Assembly (NCBI RefSeq): GCF_001044425.1
Contig: NZ_LFML01000006.1
Coordinates: 1-64,000 of the forward strand
Source: Streptomyces roseus
GTDB taxonomy: Bacteria > Actinomycetota > Actinomycetes > Streptomycetales > Streptomycetaceae
Direction of reading: 5' to 3'
Length of the DNA: 64,000 bases
Shown: piece after piece, positions 30,854 through 40,660 of the stretch
How positions within the stretch are numbered: position 1 is the first letter of the stretch
How the letters are laid out: each line of letters opens with the position of its first letter
Translations under genes and position numbers: made by a program
Notes under the pieces: generated by a model
Told to the model about the DNA's origin: nothing
The model's database searches: none
The model's input: the letters and a program-made list of their open reading frames with translations, nothing else

Positions 30854-33357
30854 GCTCCCACCTCCGCGGGGGTGCCGCTGCCGTCGGCCGGGGTCGCCGG
30901 GCCGATCCGTACGAGGGTGCCCGGGTGGGCCCCGGTGTCGGCGAGGACGCCGTGCCCGGCGGAGTTCAGCGGGAGCCAGACCACCCGGTCGGGCATCCGC
31001 GTGATCCGCAGCGGGAGTTCCACGGAGCCGGCGGGACCGGTCACCGCGAGGACGTCGCCGTCCTTGACGCCGGTCTCGGCGGCCGTGGCGGCCGACAGCC
31101 GGGCGCTCGCCTCGTGCCGGGTGCCGGCCAGGGCCTCGTCGCCCTCCTGGAGCAGGCCCTGGTCGAGCAGGAGCCGGTGGCCCGCGAGGACCGCCTCGCC
31201 GGCGCCCGGGCGGGGCAGGGGCGCGGTGTCCGCCGACTGCGCGGCGGCGCGCTCCCCGGCCCACGGGCCGAGCGCGTCGAGCTCGCGGCGTACGGCGTGT
31301 ACGTCGGGCAGCGCGATCGGCCGGTCGGCCGCGTCGGCCAGCATGTGCAGGACGCGGGCGTCGGCGGGGGCGAGCCGGCGGGTCATCTGGTCGGGCTTGA
31401 GCGCGGCCTCGAACGGCCGGACCCTGCCCTCCCAGTTGATGAACGCACCGGACTTCTCGGCGACGGCCGCGACCGGGAAGACCACGTCCGCGTGGTCGGT
31501 GACCTGCCCGGGCCGCAGTTCCAGCGAGACCACGAAGGCCTCCTGGAGGGCGACCAGCGCCCGGGCCGGGTCCGGCAGGTCGGCGATCTCGACGCCCGCG
31601 ACCAGCAGGGCGGAGAGCTCGCGGCCCGCGGCGGCCTCGACGATCTGGCCGGTGTCGCGGCCGTAGCGGTGCGGGAGTTCGTCCAGCCCCCAGGCGGTGG
31701 CGACCTCGTCGCGGGCCCGCGGGTCGGTGGCCGGACGGCCGCCCGGCAGCAGCGAGGGCAGCGCGCCCGCCTCCACGGCGGCCCGCTCCCCCGCCCGGCG
31801 CGGGATCCACACGAGCTGCGCGCCGGTCGCGGCGGCGGCCCGTACGGCGGCCGTCAGGGCGCCCGGCACACCGGCGAGGCGCTCGCCGACGACGATGACC
31901 GCACCGGCTCGGCGCAGCGCCTCGGCGGCCTCGGCCCCGCCGGCTTCCAGGCCGGTGCGGGAGGCCAGCGCGTCGAGCCACTCGGGCTCGGTGCCGGGGG
32001 CGGCGGCCAGCAGCGCGCCGCCCGCCTTCTCCAGGCCGCGGGTGGCGAACGGGGCGAGGGCGAAGGTCCGCTGCTTGTGCTTGCGGTGGGCCTTGCGCAG
32101 CCGCAGGAAGACCCCGGGGGCCTCCTCCTCGGACTCGATGCCGGCGAGCAGGACGGCGGGGGCCGCCTCCAGCTTCGCGTACGTCACGCCCCGGCCGTCG
32201 AGGTCCTTGCCGGTGCCGGCGACGGCGGCGGCCAGGAAGTCGGCCTCCTCCGCGCTGTGGATCCGGGCCCGGAAGTCGATGTCGTTGGTGTCGAGGACGA
32301 CGCGGGCGAACTTGGCGTACGCGTACGCGTCCTCGACGGTGAGCCGGCCTCCGGTCAGGACCCCGGCCCGGCCGCGCGCCGCGGAGAGCCCGGCGGCCGC
32401 GGCCTCCAGGGCCTCGGGCCAGCTCGCCGGGGCCAGGACCCCGTCCGAGCCGCGCACCAGCGGGGTGGTGAGCCGGTCGGGCCGCTGCGCGTAGCGGAAC
32501 CCGAAACGGCCCTTGTCGCAGATCCACTCCTCGTTGACCTCGGGGTCCTCGGCGGCCATCCGGCGCAGCACCTTGCCGCGGCGGTGGTCGGTCCGGGTCG
32601 CGCAGCCGCCCGCGCAGTGCTCGCACACGCTCGGGGAGGAGACGAGGTCGAACGGGCGGGAGCGGAACCGGTAGGCGGCCGAGGTGAGGGCGCCGACGGG
32701 GCAGATCTGGATGGTGTTGCCGGAGAAGTACGACTCGAAGGGGTCGCCCTCGCCGATGCCGACCTGCTGGAGCGCGCCGCGCTCCAGGAGCTCGATCATC
32801 GGGTCGCCGGCGACCTGGTTGGAGAAGCGGGTGCAGCGCGCGCACAGGACGCACCGCTCGCGGTCCAGCAGCACCTGCGTGGAGATCGGGACGGGCTTCT
32901 CGTACGTGCGCTTCTTGCCTTCGAAACGCGAGTCGCTCTGCCCGTGGGACATCGCCTGGTTCTGCAGCGGGCACTCGCCGCCCTTGTCGCAGACCGGGCA
33001 GTCCAGCGGGTGGTTGATGAGCAGCAGCTCCATCACCCCGCGCTGGGACTTCTCGGCGACCGGGGAGGTCAGCTGCGTCTTGACGACCATGCCGTCGGTG
33101 CAGGTGATGGTGCAGGAGGCCATCGGCTTGCGCTGGCCCTCGACCTCGACGATGCACTGGCGGCAGGCGCCGACCGGGTCGAGGAGGGGGTGGTCGCAGA
33201 ACCGGGGGATCTCGATGCCGATCTGCTCCGCGGCCCGGATGACGAGGGTCCCCTTGGGCACCGACAGTTCGATGCCGTCGATGGTCAGGGAGATCAGGTC
33301 CTCGGGCGGCACGGCGGCCTCTCCGCCACCGGTCGGAGCATGAGTGGTGACGGTCAT
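30850..33357 (-). CDS. nuoG: NADH-quinone oxidoreductase subunit G
   Basis: The 835-residue largest peripheral subunit with several iron-sulfur clusters. N-terminal 2Fe-2S ligands lie in [16 protein letters not shown] and [20 protein letters not shown] and the CxxCxxC of [10 protein letters not shown] follow, then [19 protein letters not shown] for the 4Fe-4S of the molybdopterin-like region. The remaining 550 residues form a degenerate molybdopterin-oxidoreductase domain without cofactor. Both ends overlap neighbours (ATGA with nuoF, GTGA with nuoH). Confidence 0.96.
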   Translation of the reverse strand: MTVTTHAPTGGGEAAVPPEDLISLTIDGIELSVPKGTLVIRAAEQIGIEIPRFCDHPLLDPVGACRQCIVEVEGQRKPMASCTITCTDGMVVKTQLTSPVAEKSQRGVMELLLINHPLDCPVCDKGGECPLQNQAMSHGQSDSRFEGKKRTYEKPVPISTQVLLDRERCVLCARCTRFSNQVAGDPMIELLERGALQQVGIGEGDPFESYFSGNTIQICPVGALTSAAYRFRSRPFDLVSSPSVCEHCAGGCATRTDHRRGKVLRRMAAEDPEVNEEWICDKGRFGFRYAQRPDRLTTPLVRGSDGVLAPASWPEALEAAAAGLSAARGRAGVLTGGRLTVEDAYAYAKFARVVLDTNDIDFRARIHSAEEADFLAAAVAGTGKDLDGRGVTYAKLEAAPAVLLAGIESEEEAPGVFLRLRKAHRKHKQRTFALAPFATRGLEKAGGALLAAAPGTEPEWLDALASRTGLEAGGAEAAEALRRAGAVIVVGERLAGVPGALTAAVRAAAATGAQLVWIPRRAGERAAVEAGALPSLLPGGRPATDPRARDEVATAWGLDELPHRYGRDTGQIVEAAAGRELSALLVAGVEIADLPDPARALVALQEAFVVSLELRPGQVTDHADVVFPVAAVAEKSGAFINWEGRVRPFEAALKPDQMTRRLAPADARVLHMLADAADRPIALPDVHAVRRELDALGPWAGERAAAQSADTAPLPRPGAGEAVLAGHRLLLDQGLLQEGDEALAGTRHEASARLSAATAAETGVKDGDVLAVTGPAGSVELPLRITRMPDRVVWLPLNSAGHGVLADTGAHPGTLVRIGPATPADGSGTPAEVGA

Positions 33358-34700
33358 GCGTTCACCTCCGTGTCAGCCCAGAGGGTCGACTTCCTGGGGT
33401 CGAAGGGGCAGCCCTTGCCCGTGATGTGCTGTTCGTACTCCTCGCGGAAGTACTTGAGCGAGGAGAAGATCGGGCTGGCGGCGCCGTCGCCGAGCGCGCA
33501 GAACGACTTGCCGTTGATGTTGTCGGCGATGTCGTTCAGCTTGTCGAGGTCGGACATGACGCCCTTGCCGGCCTCGATGTCGCGCAGCAACTGGACCAGC
33601 CAGTAGGTGCCTTCGCGGCAGGGGGTGCACTTGCCGCAGGACTCGTGGGCGTAGAACTCGGTCCAGCGGGTGACCGCCCGCACCACGCAGGTCGTCTCGT
33701 CGAAGCACTGGAGCGCCTTGGTGCCGAGCATGGAGCCGGCCGCGCCGACGCCCTCGTAGTCCAGCGGCACGTCCAGGTGCTCGGCCGTGAACATGGGCGT
33801 GGAGGAGCCGCCCGGGGTCCAGAACTTCAGCCGGTGCCCGGGGCGCATCCCGCCGCTCATGTCGAGGAGCTGGCGCAGGGTGATGCCGAGCGGGGCCTCG
33901 TACTGGCCGGGGCCCGCGACGTGCCCGGACAGGGAGTAGAGCGTGAAGCCGGGGGACTTCTCGGTCCCCATCGCCTTGAACCAGTCCTTGCCCTTGTTGA
34001 GGATCGCGGGAACCGAGGCGATGGATTCCACGTTGTTGACGACAGTGGGGCACGCGTAGAGGCCCTCGACGGCGGGGAAGGGCGGGCGCAGCCGGGGCTG
34101 TCCGCGCCGGCCTTCGAGGGAGTCGAGCAGTGCCGTCTCCTCGCCGCAGATGTACGCGCCCGCGCCCGCGTGGACCGTGATGTCGAGCTTCAGCCCGCTC
34201 CCCAGGATGTCCTCGCCGAGGTATCCGGCCTCGTACGCCTCGCGCACCGCCTCGTGCAGGCGCCGCAGTACCGGCACGACCTCGCCGCGCAGGTAGATGA
34301 AGGCGTGCTCGGAGCGGATCGCGTAGCAGGCGATGATCATTCCCTCGATGAGGGAGTGCGGGTTGGCGAAGAGGAGGGGGATGTCCTTGCAGGTTCCCGG
34401 CTCCGACTCGTCCGCGTTCACCACGAGGTAGTGCGGCTTGCCGTCGCCCTGCGGGATGAACTGCCACTTCATGCCCGTGGGGAAGCCCGCGCCGCCGCGG
34501 CCGCGCAGACCGGAGTCCTTCACGTAGGCGATGAGGTCGTCCGGGGTCATCGCGAGCGCCTTGCGCAGGCCCTCGTACCCCTCGTGGCGGTGGTAGGTCT
34601 CCAGCGTCCACGACTGCGGCTCGTCCCAGAAGGCCGACAGGACGGGCGCCAGCAGCTTCTCCGGGGCGCCGTTCTCGTGCATTTCGGCAGTCACCGTCAT
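33354..34700 (-). CDS. nuoF: NADH-quinone oxidoreductase subunit F
   Basis: The 448-residue subunit that binds NADH and FMN and carries the 4Fe-4S cluster N3. The FMN loop is [16 protein letters not shown], the NADH region [18 protein letters not shown], and the cluster motif [16 protein letters not shown] 34700 shares its A with the nuoE stop (TGATG). It forms the input module with nuoE and nuoG. Confidence 0.97.
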   Translation of the reverse strand: MTVTAEMHENGAPEKLLAPVLSAFWDEPQSWTLETYHRHEGYEGLRKALAMTPDDLIAYVKDSGLRGRGGAGFPTGMKWQFIPQGDGKPHYLVVNADESEPGTCKDIPLLFANPHSLIEGMIIACYAIRSEHAFIYLRGEVVPVLRRLHEAVREAYEAGYLGEDILGSGLKLDITVHAGAGAYICGEETALLDSLEGRRGQPRLRPPFPAVEGLYACPTVVNNVESIASVPAILNKGKDWFKAMGTEKSPGFTLYSLSGHVAGPGQYEAPLGITLRQLLDMSGGMRPGHRLKFWTPGGSSTPMFTAEHLDVPLDYEGVGAAGSMLGTKALQCFDETTCVVRAVTRWTEFYAHESCGKCTPCREGTYWLVQLLRDIEAGKGVMSDLDKLNDIADNINGKSFCALGDGAASPIFSSLKYFREEYEQHITGKGCPFDPRKSTLWADTEVNA

Positions 34701-35464
34701 CACTCCCCCTCCTCGGTGGCGGCAGAAGCCTCGCCACGCGGGTGCACGACCTTGCCGAGCTGCGGGGTCTCGCCGCGCGCGATGCGCAGCCCGATCAGGG
34801 AGGCGGGGCCGGCGCCGCCGCTCGCCTCGACCGCGCCCTCGCGCTCGTCGGGGAAGCCGGCGAGGATCCGGGCCGTCTCCTTGTACGTGCACAGCGGCGC
34901 GCCCCGGGTCGGCGCGACGGGCCGGCCGGCGATCAGGTCGTCGACCATGGCCTTGGCGGATTCGGGGGTCTGGTTGTCGAAGAACTCCCAGTTGACCATC
35001 ACCACGGGGGCGTAGTCGCAGGCCGCGTTGCACTCGATGTGCTCCAGCGTGACCTTCCCGTCGGGGGTGGTCTCGTTGTTGCCGACGCCGAGGTGCTCCT
35101 TGAGCTCGTCGAAGATCGCGTCGCCGCCCATGACCGCGCACAGGGTGTTCGTGCAGACCCCGACCTGGTAGTCGCCGGAGGCCTTGCGCCGGTACATCGT
35201 GTAGAAGGTGGCCACGGCGGTGACCTCGGCGGTGGTCAGGCCCAGCACCTCGGCGCAGAACCGGACGCCGGTGCGCGAGACGAAGCCCTCCTCGGCCTGG
35301 GTCAGGTGCAGCAGCGGCAGCAGCGCGGAGCGGCTGTCGGGGTAGCGGGCGATGACCTCCTTCGCGTCCGCTTCGAGCCGGGCGCGCACGTCGGCCGGGA
35401 AGTCGGGGGCCGGAAGCTGGGGCATGCCCAGGCCCACCCCTTGACCGGTCGGATTGGCTGTCAT
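34700..35464 (-). CDS. nuoE: NADH-quinone oxidoreductase subunit E
   Basis: A 254-residue thioredoxin-fold subunit with the 2Fe-2S cluster N1a. Ligands lie in [13 protein letters not shown] and [16 protein letters not shown]. The C-terminal 50 residues after ILAGFPDE are a loose Gly/Ala/Glu tail and have no function that can be read. The ATG overlaps the nuoD stop by 4 bp. Confidence 0.96.
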   Translation of the reverse strand: MTANPTGQGVGLGMPQLPAPDFPADVRARLEADAKEVIARYPDSRSALLPLLHLTQAEEGFVSRTGVRFCAEVLGLTTAEVTAVATFYTMYRRKASGDYQVGVCTNTLCAVMGGDAIFDELKEHLGVGNNETTPDGKVTLEHIECNAACDYAPVVMVNWEFFDNQTPESAKAMVDDLIAGRPVAPTRGAPLCTYKETARILAGFPDEREGAVEASGGAGPASLIGLRIARGETPQLGKVVHPRGEASAATEEGE

Positions 35465-36810
35465 CGGTCGACGCCTCCCATCACGGGGTCGATGGAGGCG
35501 ACGGCGACGATGACGTCGGCGACCTGGCCGCCCTCGCACATCGCGGCCATGGCCTGAAGGTTGGTGAAGGACGGGTCGCGGAAGTGGACCCGGTAGGGGC
35601 GGGTGCCGCCGTCGGAGACGACGTGCACGCCGAGCTCGCCCTTGGGCGACTCGACGGCCGCGTACGCCTGCCCGGCCGGCACCCTGAAGCCCTCGGTCAC
35701 CAGCTTGAAGTGGTGGATGAGGGCCTCCATGGAGGTGCCCATGATGTTCTTGATGTGATCGAGCGAGTTGCCGAGGCCGTCCGGGCCCATCGCCAGCTGC
35801 GCGGGCCAGGCGATCTTCTTGTCGGCGACCATGACCGGGCCCGGCTCCAGCCGCTCCAGGCACTGCTCGATGATCCGCAGCGACTGGCGCATCTCCTCCA
35901 GGCGGATCAGGAACCGCCCGTACGAGTCGCAGCTCTCGGTGGTCGCCGCGTCGAACTCGTAGGTCTCGTACCCGCAGTACGGGTCCGCCTTGCGCAGGTC
36001 GTGCGGCAGGCCGGCCGAGCGCAGGATGGGGCCGGTGGCGCCGAGCGCCATGCAGCCCGTGAGGTCGAGGTAGCCGACGTCCTGCATGCGGGCCTTGAAG
36101 ATGGGGTTGCCGGTGGCGAGCTTGTCGTACTCCGGCAGGTTCTTCTTCATGGTGCCCAGGAAGTCGCGGAGCTGGTCCACGGCGCCCGGGGGCAGGTCCT
36201 GGGCGAGGCCGCCGGGGCGGATGAACGCGTGGTTCATGCGCAGGCCGGTGATCAGCTCGAAGATGTCGAGGATCAGCTCGCGGTCCCGGAACCCGTAGAT
36301 CATGATCGTGGTCGCGCCCAGCTCCATGCCGCCGGTGGCGATGCACACCAGGTGGGAGGAGAGCCGGTTGAGCTCCATCAGCAGGACGCGGATGACGGTG
36401 GCGCGGTCCGGGATCTGGTCGGTGATGCCGAGGAGCTTCTCGACGCCGAGGCAGTACGCCGTCTCGTTGAAGAACGGCGTCAGGTAGTCCATGCGCGTCA
36501 CGAAGGTGGTGCCCTGCGTCCAGTTCCGGAATTCGAGGTTCTTCTCGATGCCGGTGTGCAGGTAGCCGATGCCGCAGCGGGCCTCGGTGACGGTCTCGCC
36601 GTCGATCTCCAGGATGAGGCGCAGCACGCCGTGGGTGGAGGGGTGCTGCGGGCCCATGTTGACGACGATCCGCTCGTCGTCGGCCTTCGCCGCGGACTGG
36701 ACGACCTCGTCCCAGTCCCCGCCGGTGACGGTGTAGACGGTGCCTTCGGTGGTCTCCCGGGAGGCCGCGGTGTCCGAGGAGGCGCTGTTCGATGCGTTCT
36801 GGGCGTTCAT
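35461..36810 (-). CDS. nuoD: NADH-quinone oxidoreductase subunit D
   Basis: The 449-residue 49-kDa subunit, a former hydrogenase large subunit that forms the quinone site with nuoB. The signature [20 protein letters not shown] is near residue 53, and the conserved His and Tyr that hold the quinone head lie in it and downstream. The first 30 residues are a Ser/Ala-rich leader ([16 protein letters not shown]). ATG 36810 overlaps the nuoC stop. Confidence 0.96.
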   Translation of the reverse strand: MNAQNASNSASSDTAASRETTEGTVYTVTGGDWDEVVQSAAKADDERIVVNMGPQHPSTHGVLRLILEIDGETVTEARCGIGYLHTGIEKNLEFRNWTQGTTFVTRMDYLTPFFNETAYCLGVEKLLGITDQIPDRATVIRVLLMELNRLSSHLVCIATGGMELGATTIMIYGFRDRELILDIFELITGLRMNHAFIRPGGLAQDLPPGAVDQLRDFLGTMKKNLPEYDKLATGNPIFKARMQDVGYLDLTGCMALGATGPILRSAGLPHDLRKADPYCGYETYEFDAATTESCDSYGRFLIRLEEMRQSLRIIEQCLERLEPGPVMVADKKIAWPAQLAMGPDGLGNSLDHIKNIMGTSMEALIHHFKLVTEGFRVPAGQAYAAVESPKGELGVHVVSDGGTRPYRVHFRDPSFTNLQAMAAMCEGGQVADVIVAVASIDPVMGGVDR

Positions 36811-37580
36811 CAGCTGTACGACCTCCGCTGGTCGGGAGCCGGGATCTGGGCGCCCTTGTACTCGATGGGGATGCCGCCGAGCGGGTAGTCCTTGCGCTGC
36901 GGGAAGCCCTGCCAGTCGTCCGGCATCATGATCCGCGTCAGCGCCGGGTGTCCGTCGAAGACCAGACCGAAGAAGTCGTACGCCTCGCGCTCGTGCCAGT
37001 CGTTCGTCGGGTAGACGGAGACGAGCGACGGGACGTGCGGGTCGGCGTCCGGGGCCGTGACCTCCAGGCGCACCACCCGGCCGTGGGTGATCGAGCGCAG
37101 GTGGTAGACGGCGTGCAGCTCGCGGCTCTTGTCCTCGGGGAAGTGCACCCCGCAGACGCCGGTGCAGAGCTCGAAGCGCAGGGCCGGGTCGTCGCGCAGG
37201 GTCCTGGCGACGCGGACGAGGTGCTCGCGGGCGATGTGGAGGGTCAGCTCGCCGCGGTCGACGACGACCTTCTCGATCGCGTTCTGCGGGAGCAGGTCCT
37301 GCTCCTCCAGCGCCCCTTCGAGCTCGTCGACGACCTCGTCGAAGTAGGAGCCGTAGGGGCGGTGGCTCGCGCCCGGCATGGCCACGGTGCGGACGAGGCC
37401 GCCGTAGCCGCTGGTGTCGCCGCCGCTGCGGGCGCCGAACATGCCCTTGCGGACGCCGATCACCTCGGGGCCGGCGGCGGAAACCCGCGGGGCAGGAACG
37501 TTGTTGCCGTTCCCGGTGCCGTTGCCGTTGCCGTTCCCGGTGCCGTCGGTGCCTGGGGAGGTCTCGCTCGCGTCGCTCAC
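36810..37580 (-). CDS. nuoC: NADH-quinone oxidoreductase subunit C
   Basis: A 256-residue 30-kDa subunit. The family core runs from about residue 75, with the signature [18 protein letters not shown] and [12 protein letters not shown] at the end. The first 30 residues hold a simple Thr-Gly-Asn run (residues 12-27) encoded by an 18-bp direct repeat (37504-37545); such a stretch is not part of the family fold and probably hangs free. The GTG start overlaps the nuoB stop as GTGA. Confidence 0.95.
   Translation of the reverse strand: MSDASETSPGTDGTGNGNGNGTGNGNNVPAPRVSAAGPEVIGVRKGMFGARSGGDTSGYGGLVRTVAMPGASHRPYGSYFDEVVDELEGALEEQDLLPQNAIEKVVVDRGELTLHIAREHLVRVARTLRDDPALRFELCTGVCGVHFPEDKSRELHAVYHLRSITHGRVVRLEVTAPDADPHVPSLVSVYPTNDWHEREAYDFFGLVFDGHPALTRIMMPDDWQGFPQRKDYPLGGIPIEYKGAQIPAPDQRRSYS
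37504..37545 (-). repeat. 18-bp direct repeat inside nuoC
   Basis: TTGCCGTTCCCGGTGCCG occurs exactly twice, at 37504-37521 and 37528-37545, a 24-bp period. It encodes Gly/Asn/Thr residues near the NuoC N terminus, keeps the reading frame, and may vary in copy number between strains. Confidence 0.7.
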
Positions 37581-38131
37581 CGGAGCAGCCCCTTCATCTC
37601 GATCGTGGGGAGGGCCTTGAGGGCCGCCGCCTCCGCCTCGCGCGCCGCCTCTTCCCGGTTCACGCCGAGCTTTCCGCCCTGGATCTTCTGATGGAGCTTG
37701 AGGATCGCGTCCATCAGCATCTCGGGGCGCGGCGGGCAACCGGGGAGGTAGATGTCCACCGGGACGATGTGGTCGACGCCCTGGACAATCGCGTAGTTAT
37801 TGAACATTCCGCCTGAAGATGCGCAAACCCCCATGGAGATGACCCATTTGGGAGCGGGCATCTGGTCGTACACCTGCCGCAGCACCGGCGCCATCTTCTG
37901 GCTGACCCGCCCGGCCACGATCATCAGGTCGGCCTGGCGCGGGGATCCGCGGAAGACCTCCATGCCGAAGCGGGCCAGGTCGTACCGGCCCGCTCCGGTG
38001 GTCATCATCTCGATGGCGCAGCAGGCCAGGCCGAAGGTCGCGGGGAACACGGATGACTTGCGCACCCAGCCCGCGGCCTGTTCGACGGTGGTCAGCAGAA
38101 AGCCGCTCGGCAGCTTCTCTTCCAGTCCCAT
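37577..38131 (-). CDS. nuoB: NADH-quinone oxidoreductase subunit B
   Basis: A 184-residue N2 cluster subunit. The Cys pair ([11 protein letters not shown]), [16 protein letters not shown] and [10 protein letters not shown] supply the four ligands. It starts 15 bp after nuoA and overlaps nuoC. The core matches mitochondrial-type NuoB better than the copy at 630-1232 does. Confidence 0.96.
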   Translation of the reverse strand: MGLEEKLPSGFLLTTVEQAAGWVRKSSVFPATFGLACCAIEMMTTGAGRYDLARFGMEVFRGSPRQADLMIVAGRVSQKMAPVLRQVYDQMPAPKWVISMGVCASSGGMFNNYAIVQGVDHIVPVDIYLPGCPPRPEMLMDAILKLHQKIQGGKLGVNREEAAREAEAAALKALPTIEMKGLLR

Positions 38132-38146
38132 GGGAAATTCAGCCCC

Positions 38147-38506
38147 TCAGTCCCATTCCAGGCCGCCGCGGCGCCACACGTAGGCGTAGGCCACGAAGAC
38201 GGTGAGCACGAAGAGCAGCATCTCGACGAGCCCGAAGATCCCCAGGGAGTCGAAGGTGACCGCCCAGGGGTAGAGGAAGACAACTTCGATGTCGAAGACG
38301 ATGAAGAGCATCGCCGTCAGGTAGTACTTGATGGGGAAGCGGCCGCCGCCGGCCGGCGTCGGTGTCGGCTCGATGCCGCACTCGTACGCCTCGAGCTTCG
38401 CCCGGTTGTACCGTTTCGGGCCGATCAGCGTGGCCATGACCACGGAGAAGATCGCAAACCCTGCGCCGAGGGCGCCGAGCACGAGGATGGGCGCGTACGC
38501 ATTCAC
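38147..38506 (-). CDS. nuoA: NADH-quinone oxidoreductase subunit A
   Basis: A 119-residue three-helix membrane subunit, first gene of the operon. YECGIEPTPTPAGGGRFPIK is the family signature loop, and FIVFDIEVVFLYPWAV carries the conserved membrane Asp and Glu. A Rex-like operator and probable promoter lie about 90-125 bp upstream. Confidence 0.95.
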   Translation of the reverse strand: MNAYAPILVLGALGAGFAIFSVVMATLIGPKRYNRAKLEAYECGIEPTPTPAGGGRFPIKYYLTAMLFIVFDIEVVFLYPWAVTFDSLGIFGLVEMLLFVLTVFVAYAYVWRRGGLEWD

Positions 38507-38590
38507 GCTCCTCGCTCCTTCCAGTCGTCCTTGACCGTTGGACCGCCGTGCCGGCCGCCCCGCGAAGATCGTCCAACTCGACGGGATCTC

Positions 38591-38608
38591 ATGTGAGGCA
38601 GTTCACAA
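38591..38608 (-). promoter_or_regulatory. Rex-like operator before nuoA
   Basis: On the minus strand the site reads TTGTGAACTGCCTCACAT. Streptomyces Rex, a repressor that senses the NADH/NAD ratio, binds TGTGAACNNNTTCACA; 12 of the 13 fixed positions match. It lies 85 bp before the nuoA ATG and just downstream of a -10-like TAAGAT, where a bound repressor would block transcription. The nuo operon is known as a Rex target in Streptomyces, so the call is well supported though not tested here. Confidence 0.8.
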
Positions 38609-38623
38609 GCCGGACTGGTGGGC

Positions 38624-38629
38624 ATCTTA
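38624..38629 (-). promoter_or_regulatory. possible -10 box of the nuo operon
   Basis: TAAGAT on the minus strand, inside the small palindrome GGCATCTTATGCC. TCGCAG lies 18 bp upstream as a weak -35. Its place 16 bp before the Rex-like site fits a repressed promoter. The start point is inferred only. Confidence 0.4.
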
Positions 38630-39264
38630 TGCCTGCTCCTCTGTGATCTGCGACACGGGTAACAACACCGAGTTTGTGATCTCCACCACCTGACGAACGA
38701 TCATCAAGCCCGATAGGTGGTGATCTTCATACGCGAAGCATCCACATGATCACCAAAGGTGACATCCGACCCCGTTTTCGCAGGTGGAAGGCGGATGCCC
38801 CTATCAAAGGATGGCGAGTGCAGGCAAATTTGCGGGATCAAGCCTTGCAGGGTAAAGGAAATCGCCGTCGCCCGGCCGGGGGAGGCTCCGGGGACGCGAG
38901 TGGACGGCGCCCGGCGCGTGCGCGCGTTCACGAGCGCGGGGGACCGCGCCCACGGGAAGTTCACGGCCGGATCACGGACGGACCACAGCGCCCTCACAGT
39001 GAGATGAATCCGTGACCTGCGCCACACCGGATTCTCGGTTCCGAAACGGGGCTTGGCCATCTGTGCGCACTGATGGTAGGTCGCAGATCAATTCGGACTT
39101 ATTGCTGAAACCCCTTGATCACAGCCTTGTGACGGCGTGTCCGATACGTCCGTTACGGCGTCAATAAGACGCGCGACGCGCCCGGTTAGCCCGGTTCGCG
39201 AACAACTGTGGCGCAGACCACGTTTCTTGAAGGGAACCCGGACCCCCTGATAGCGGTTGTCCTC
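38630..39264. other. gene-free region between nuoA and the NlpC/P60 gene
   Basis: Together with the promoter part this makes a 758-bp gap. No reading frame here has coding character. It holds an inverted repeat ACCACCT (38685-38691) / AGGTGGT (38715-38721), several GTGATC/GATCAC half sites, and the TCACA-GCCT-TGTGA palindrome at 39119. The first third is relatively AT-rich. I looked for a c-di-AMP (ydaO) riboswitch, common before cell-wall hydrolases, and did not find its conserved blocks. Confidence 0.5.
39119..39132. promoter_or_regulatory. TCACA-GCCT-TGTGA palindrome
   Basis: A perfect 5-bp inverted repeat with a 4-nt centre, 133 bp before the NlpC/P60 start. The shape resembles a CRP-family operator (outward TCACA/TGTGA arms, the reverse of the usual TGTGA/TCACA order). 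It may belong to a regulator of the cell-wall hydrolase. No protein can be assigned. Confidence 0.35.
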
Positions 39265-40101
39265 ATGTCCCACACCGCTCACATACCCAGCCACCGGAAG
39301 CCCCGTCGCAGCGCCTCGAAGCTCGCGGTCCGCGCCGGAGTCGCCGGTGGCGTCCTCAGCACCCTGGCGATGGCCGGCACGGCGAGCGCGTCCCCGTCCG
39401 AGCCCGTGACCGAGACGACGCTCGAAATGCCGGTCCTGAACCTGGACCTGGCCGCCGACGTCTCCTCCGCCGTCACCACCGCCGCCGAGAACACGGCCGC
39501 CGCCGCCGTCACCGGTGAGCTGCGCACCCAGGAGGAGCAGGCCCGTACGGGCGCTGCCGCCGAGGCGAAGAAGGCCAAGGAAGAGGCCCAGAAGGCCGAC
39601 GCCGAGAAGAAGGCGAAGGAGGAGGCGGACCGCAAGGCCGAGGCCGAGCGCGCGGGCCGCAGCTCCTCCCGGGGCAGCCTCCAGAACGCCTCCGCGTCGG
39701 ACTCGGGCTCCGAGCTGGGCTCGGGCACCGTCACCGCCCCGGCGACCGGCTCCGCCGCCGCCATCGTCAACTTCGCCCGCGCGCAGGTCGGCAAGGCGTA
39801 CATCAGCGGCGGCACCGGTCCGTCCTCGTACGACTGCTCCGGCCTCGTCCAGGCCGCCTACCGCCAGGCCGGCGTCTCCCTGCCGCGCATGTCGCAGGAC
39901 CAGTCGGCGGAGGGCACCTCGGTCTCCCTGAGCGCCCTCCAGCCCGGCGACGTCCTGTACTGGGGCTCCCGCGGCAACGCCTACCACGTCGCCATCTACG
40001 TCGGCGGCGGCAAGTTCGTGGGCGCCCAGAATCCCAGCACGGGCATCGTCGAGCGCTCCCTGAGCTACGACAAGCCGACGGGCGCCGTCCGCATCCTCTG
40101 A
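39265..40101 (+). CDS. secreted NlpC/P60 peptidoglycan endopeptidase
   Basis: A 278-residue exported wall hydrolase that should cut peptide cross-links or stems of peptidoglycan. The signal peptide ends near residue 40 (LSTLAMAGTASAS). Residues about 95-131 form a Lys/Glu/Ala-rich coiled coil (KKAKEEAQKADAEKKAKEEA), then a Ser-rich linker, then the NlpC/P60 domain with catalytic Cys about 191 (YDCSGLVQAAYRQ) and His about 241 (NAYHVAIYVGGGKF). The ATG at 39265 is preferred because the Arg-rich signal start follows. Terminated by a strong hairpin. Confidence 0.93.
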   Translation: MSHTAHIPSHRKPRRSASKLAVRAGVAGGVLSTLAMAGTASASPSEPVTETTLEMPVLNLDLAADVSSAVTTAAENTAAAAVTGELRTQEEQARTGAAAEAKKAKEEAQKADAEKKAKEEADRKAEAERAGRSSSRGSLQNASASDSGSELGSGTVTAPATGSAAAIVNFARAQVGKAYISGGTGPSSYDCSGLVQAAYRQAGVSLPRMSQDQSAEGTSVSLSALQPGDVLYWGSRGNAYHVAIYVGGGKFVGAQNPSTGIVERSLSYDKPTGAVRIL

Positions 40102-40230
40102 GGCTCCTGGCGCTCCCGAGGCCCGTCCCGGGCACCTGGGCTTCCCCAGGGGCTCCCTGAGCCCCTCTCAGCGCGCTCGGCGCGTCTCGGCGCGCTCCGG
40201 GCCGTCCGCGTACGTCCCGGCACGGCCCGA

Positions 40231-40272
40231 GGGCCGGCACTCCCCCGCTCGGGGGCGGAGTGCCGGCCCTTT
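40231..40272 (+). terminator. terminator after the NlpC/P60 gene
   Basis: Perfect 13-bp outer stem GGGCCGGCACTCC / GGAGTGCCGGCCC (40231-40243, 40257-40269) with further inner C/G pairs, followed by TTT. Confidence 0.75.
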
Positions 40273-40341
40273 CCGCGTCCGCCGGCGCCCTGAGAGGATG
40301 GCGGTGCGCAGCGCCCGATTCAGGCCAGGAGGTGGCGGACC

Positions 40342-40641
40342 GTGATGACCGACGCGTACGAGGAGAAAGACGGCGCCGCCGACCCCACTTCCGTCCCCGC
40401 CGCGACCGGGCTCTTCCTGCTCGCGGTCGGCGGGTGGCTGCTGAACACCACCCGCCCTTGGCACAAACCCGGACATCCCGTCATCCTGGGACTCGGCTGG
40501 GCCGTTGCCTTCGCCCTGCTGCTCTGGGGCACGGTGCTGGTGGCCCGCTGCGTGCGGACCGTCCACGGCGGGGAACCGGCCCCGGCCGAAACCGGCGAAG
40601 CGGGCCGAACCGGCAAGAAACCGGTCCGCCCCGCTCCCTAG
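40342..40641 (+). CDS. small two-helix membrane protein, unknown function
   Basis: A 99-residue (98 from the adjacent ATG) protein. Two hydrophobic segments, about residues 22-35 (TGLFLLAVGGWLL) and 48-68 (VILGLGWAVAFALLLWGTVL), are followed by a Pro/Thr/Lys tail. The two starts are adjacent (GTG-ATG). A GGAGG ribosome site precedes them. I do not recognise the family. It is convergent with the reductase at 40661. Confidence 0.65.
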   Translation: MMTDAYEEKDGAADPTSVPAATGLFLLAVGGWLLNTTRPWHKPGHPVILGLGWAVAFALLLWGTVLVARCVRTVHGGEPAPAETGEAGRTGKKPVRPAP

Positions 40642-40660
40642 CCCAGTACCCGGCCCCGCC

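Noticed and set aside
38507..39264. c-di-AMP (ydaO) riboswitch expected before a wall hydrolase
   Set aside because: The conserved GGGACCC-type blocks and pseudoknot partners could not be found.
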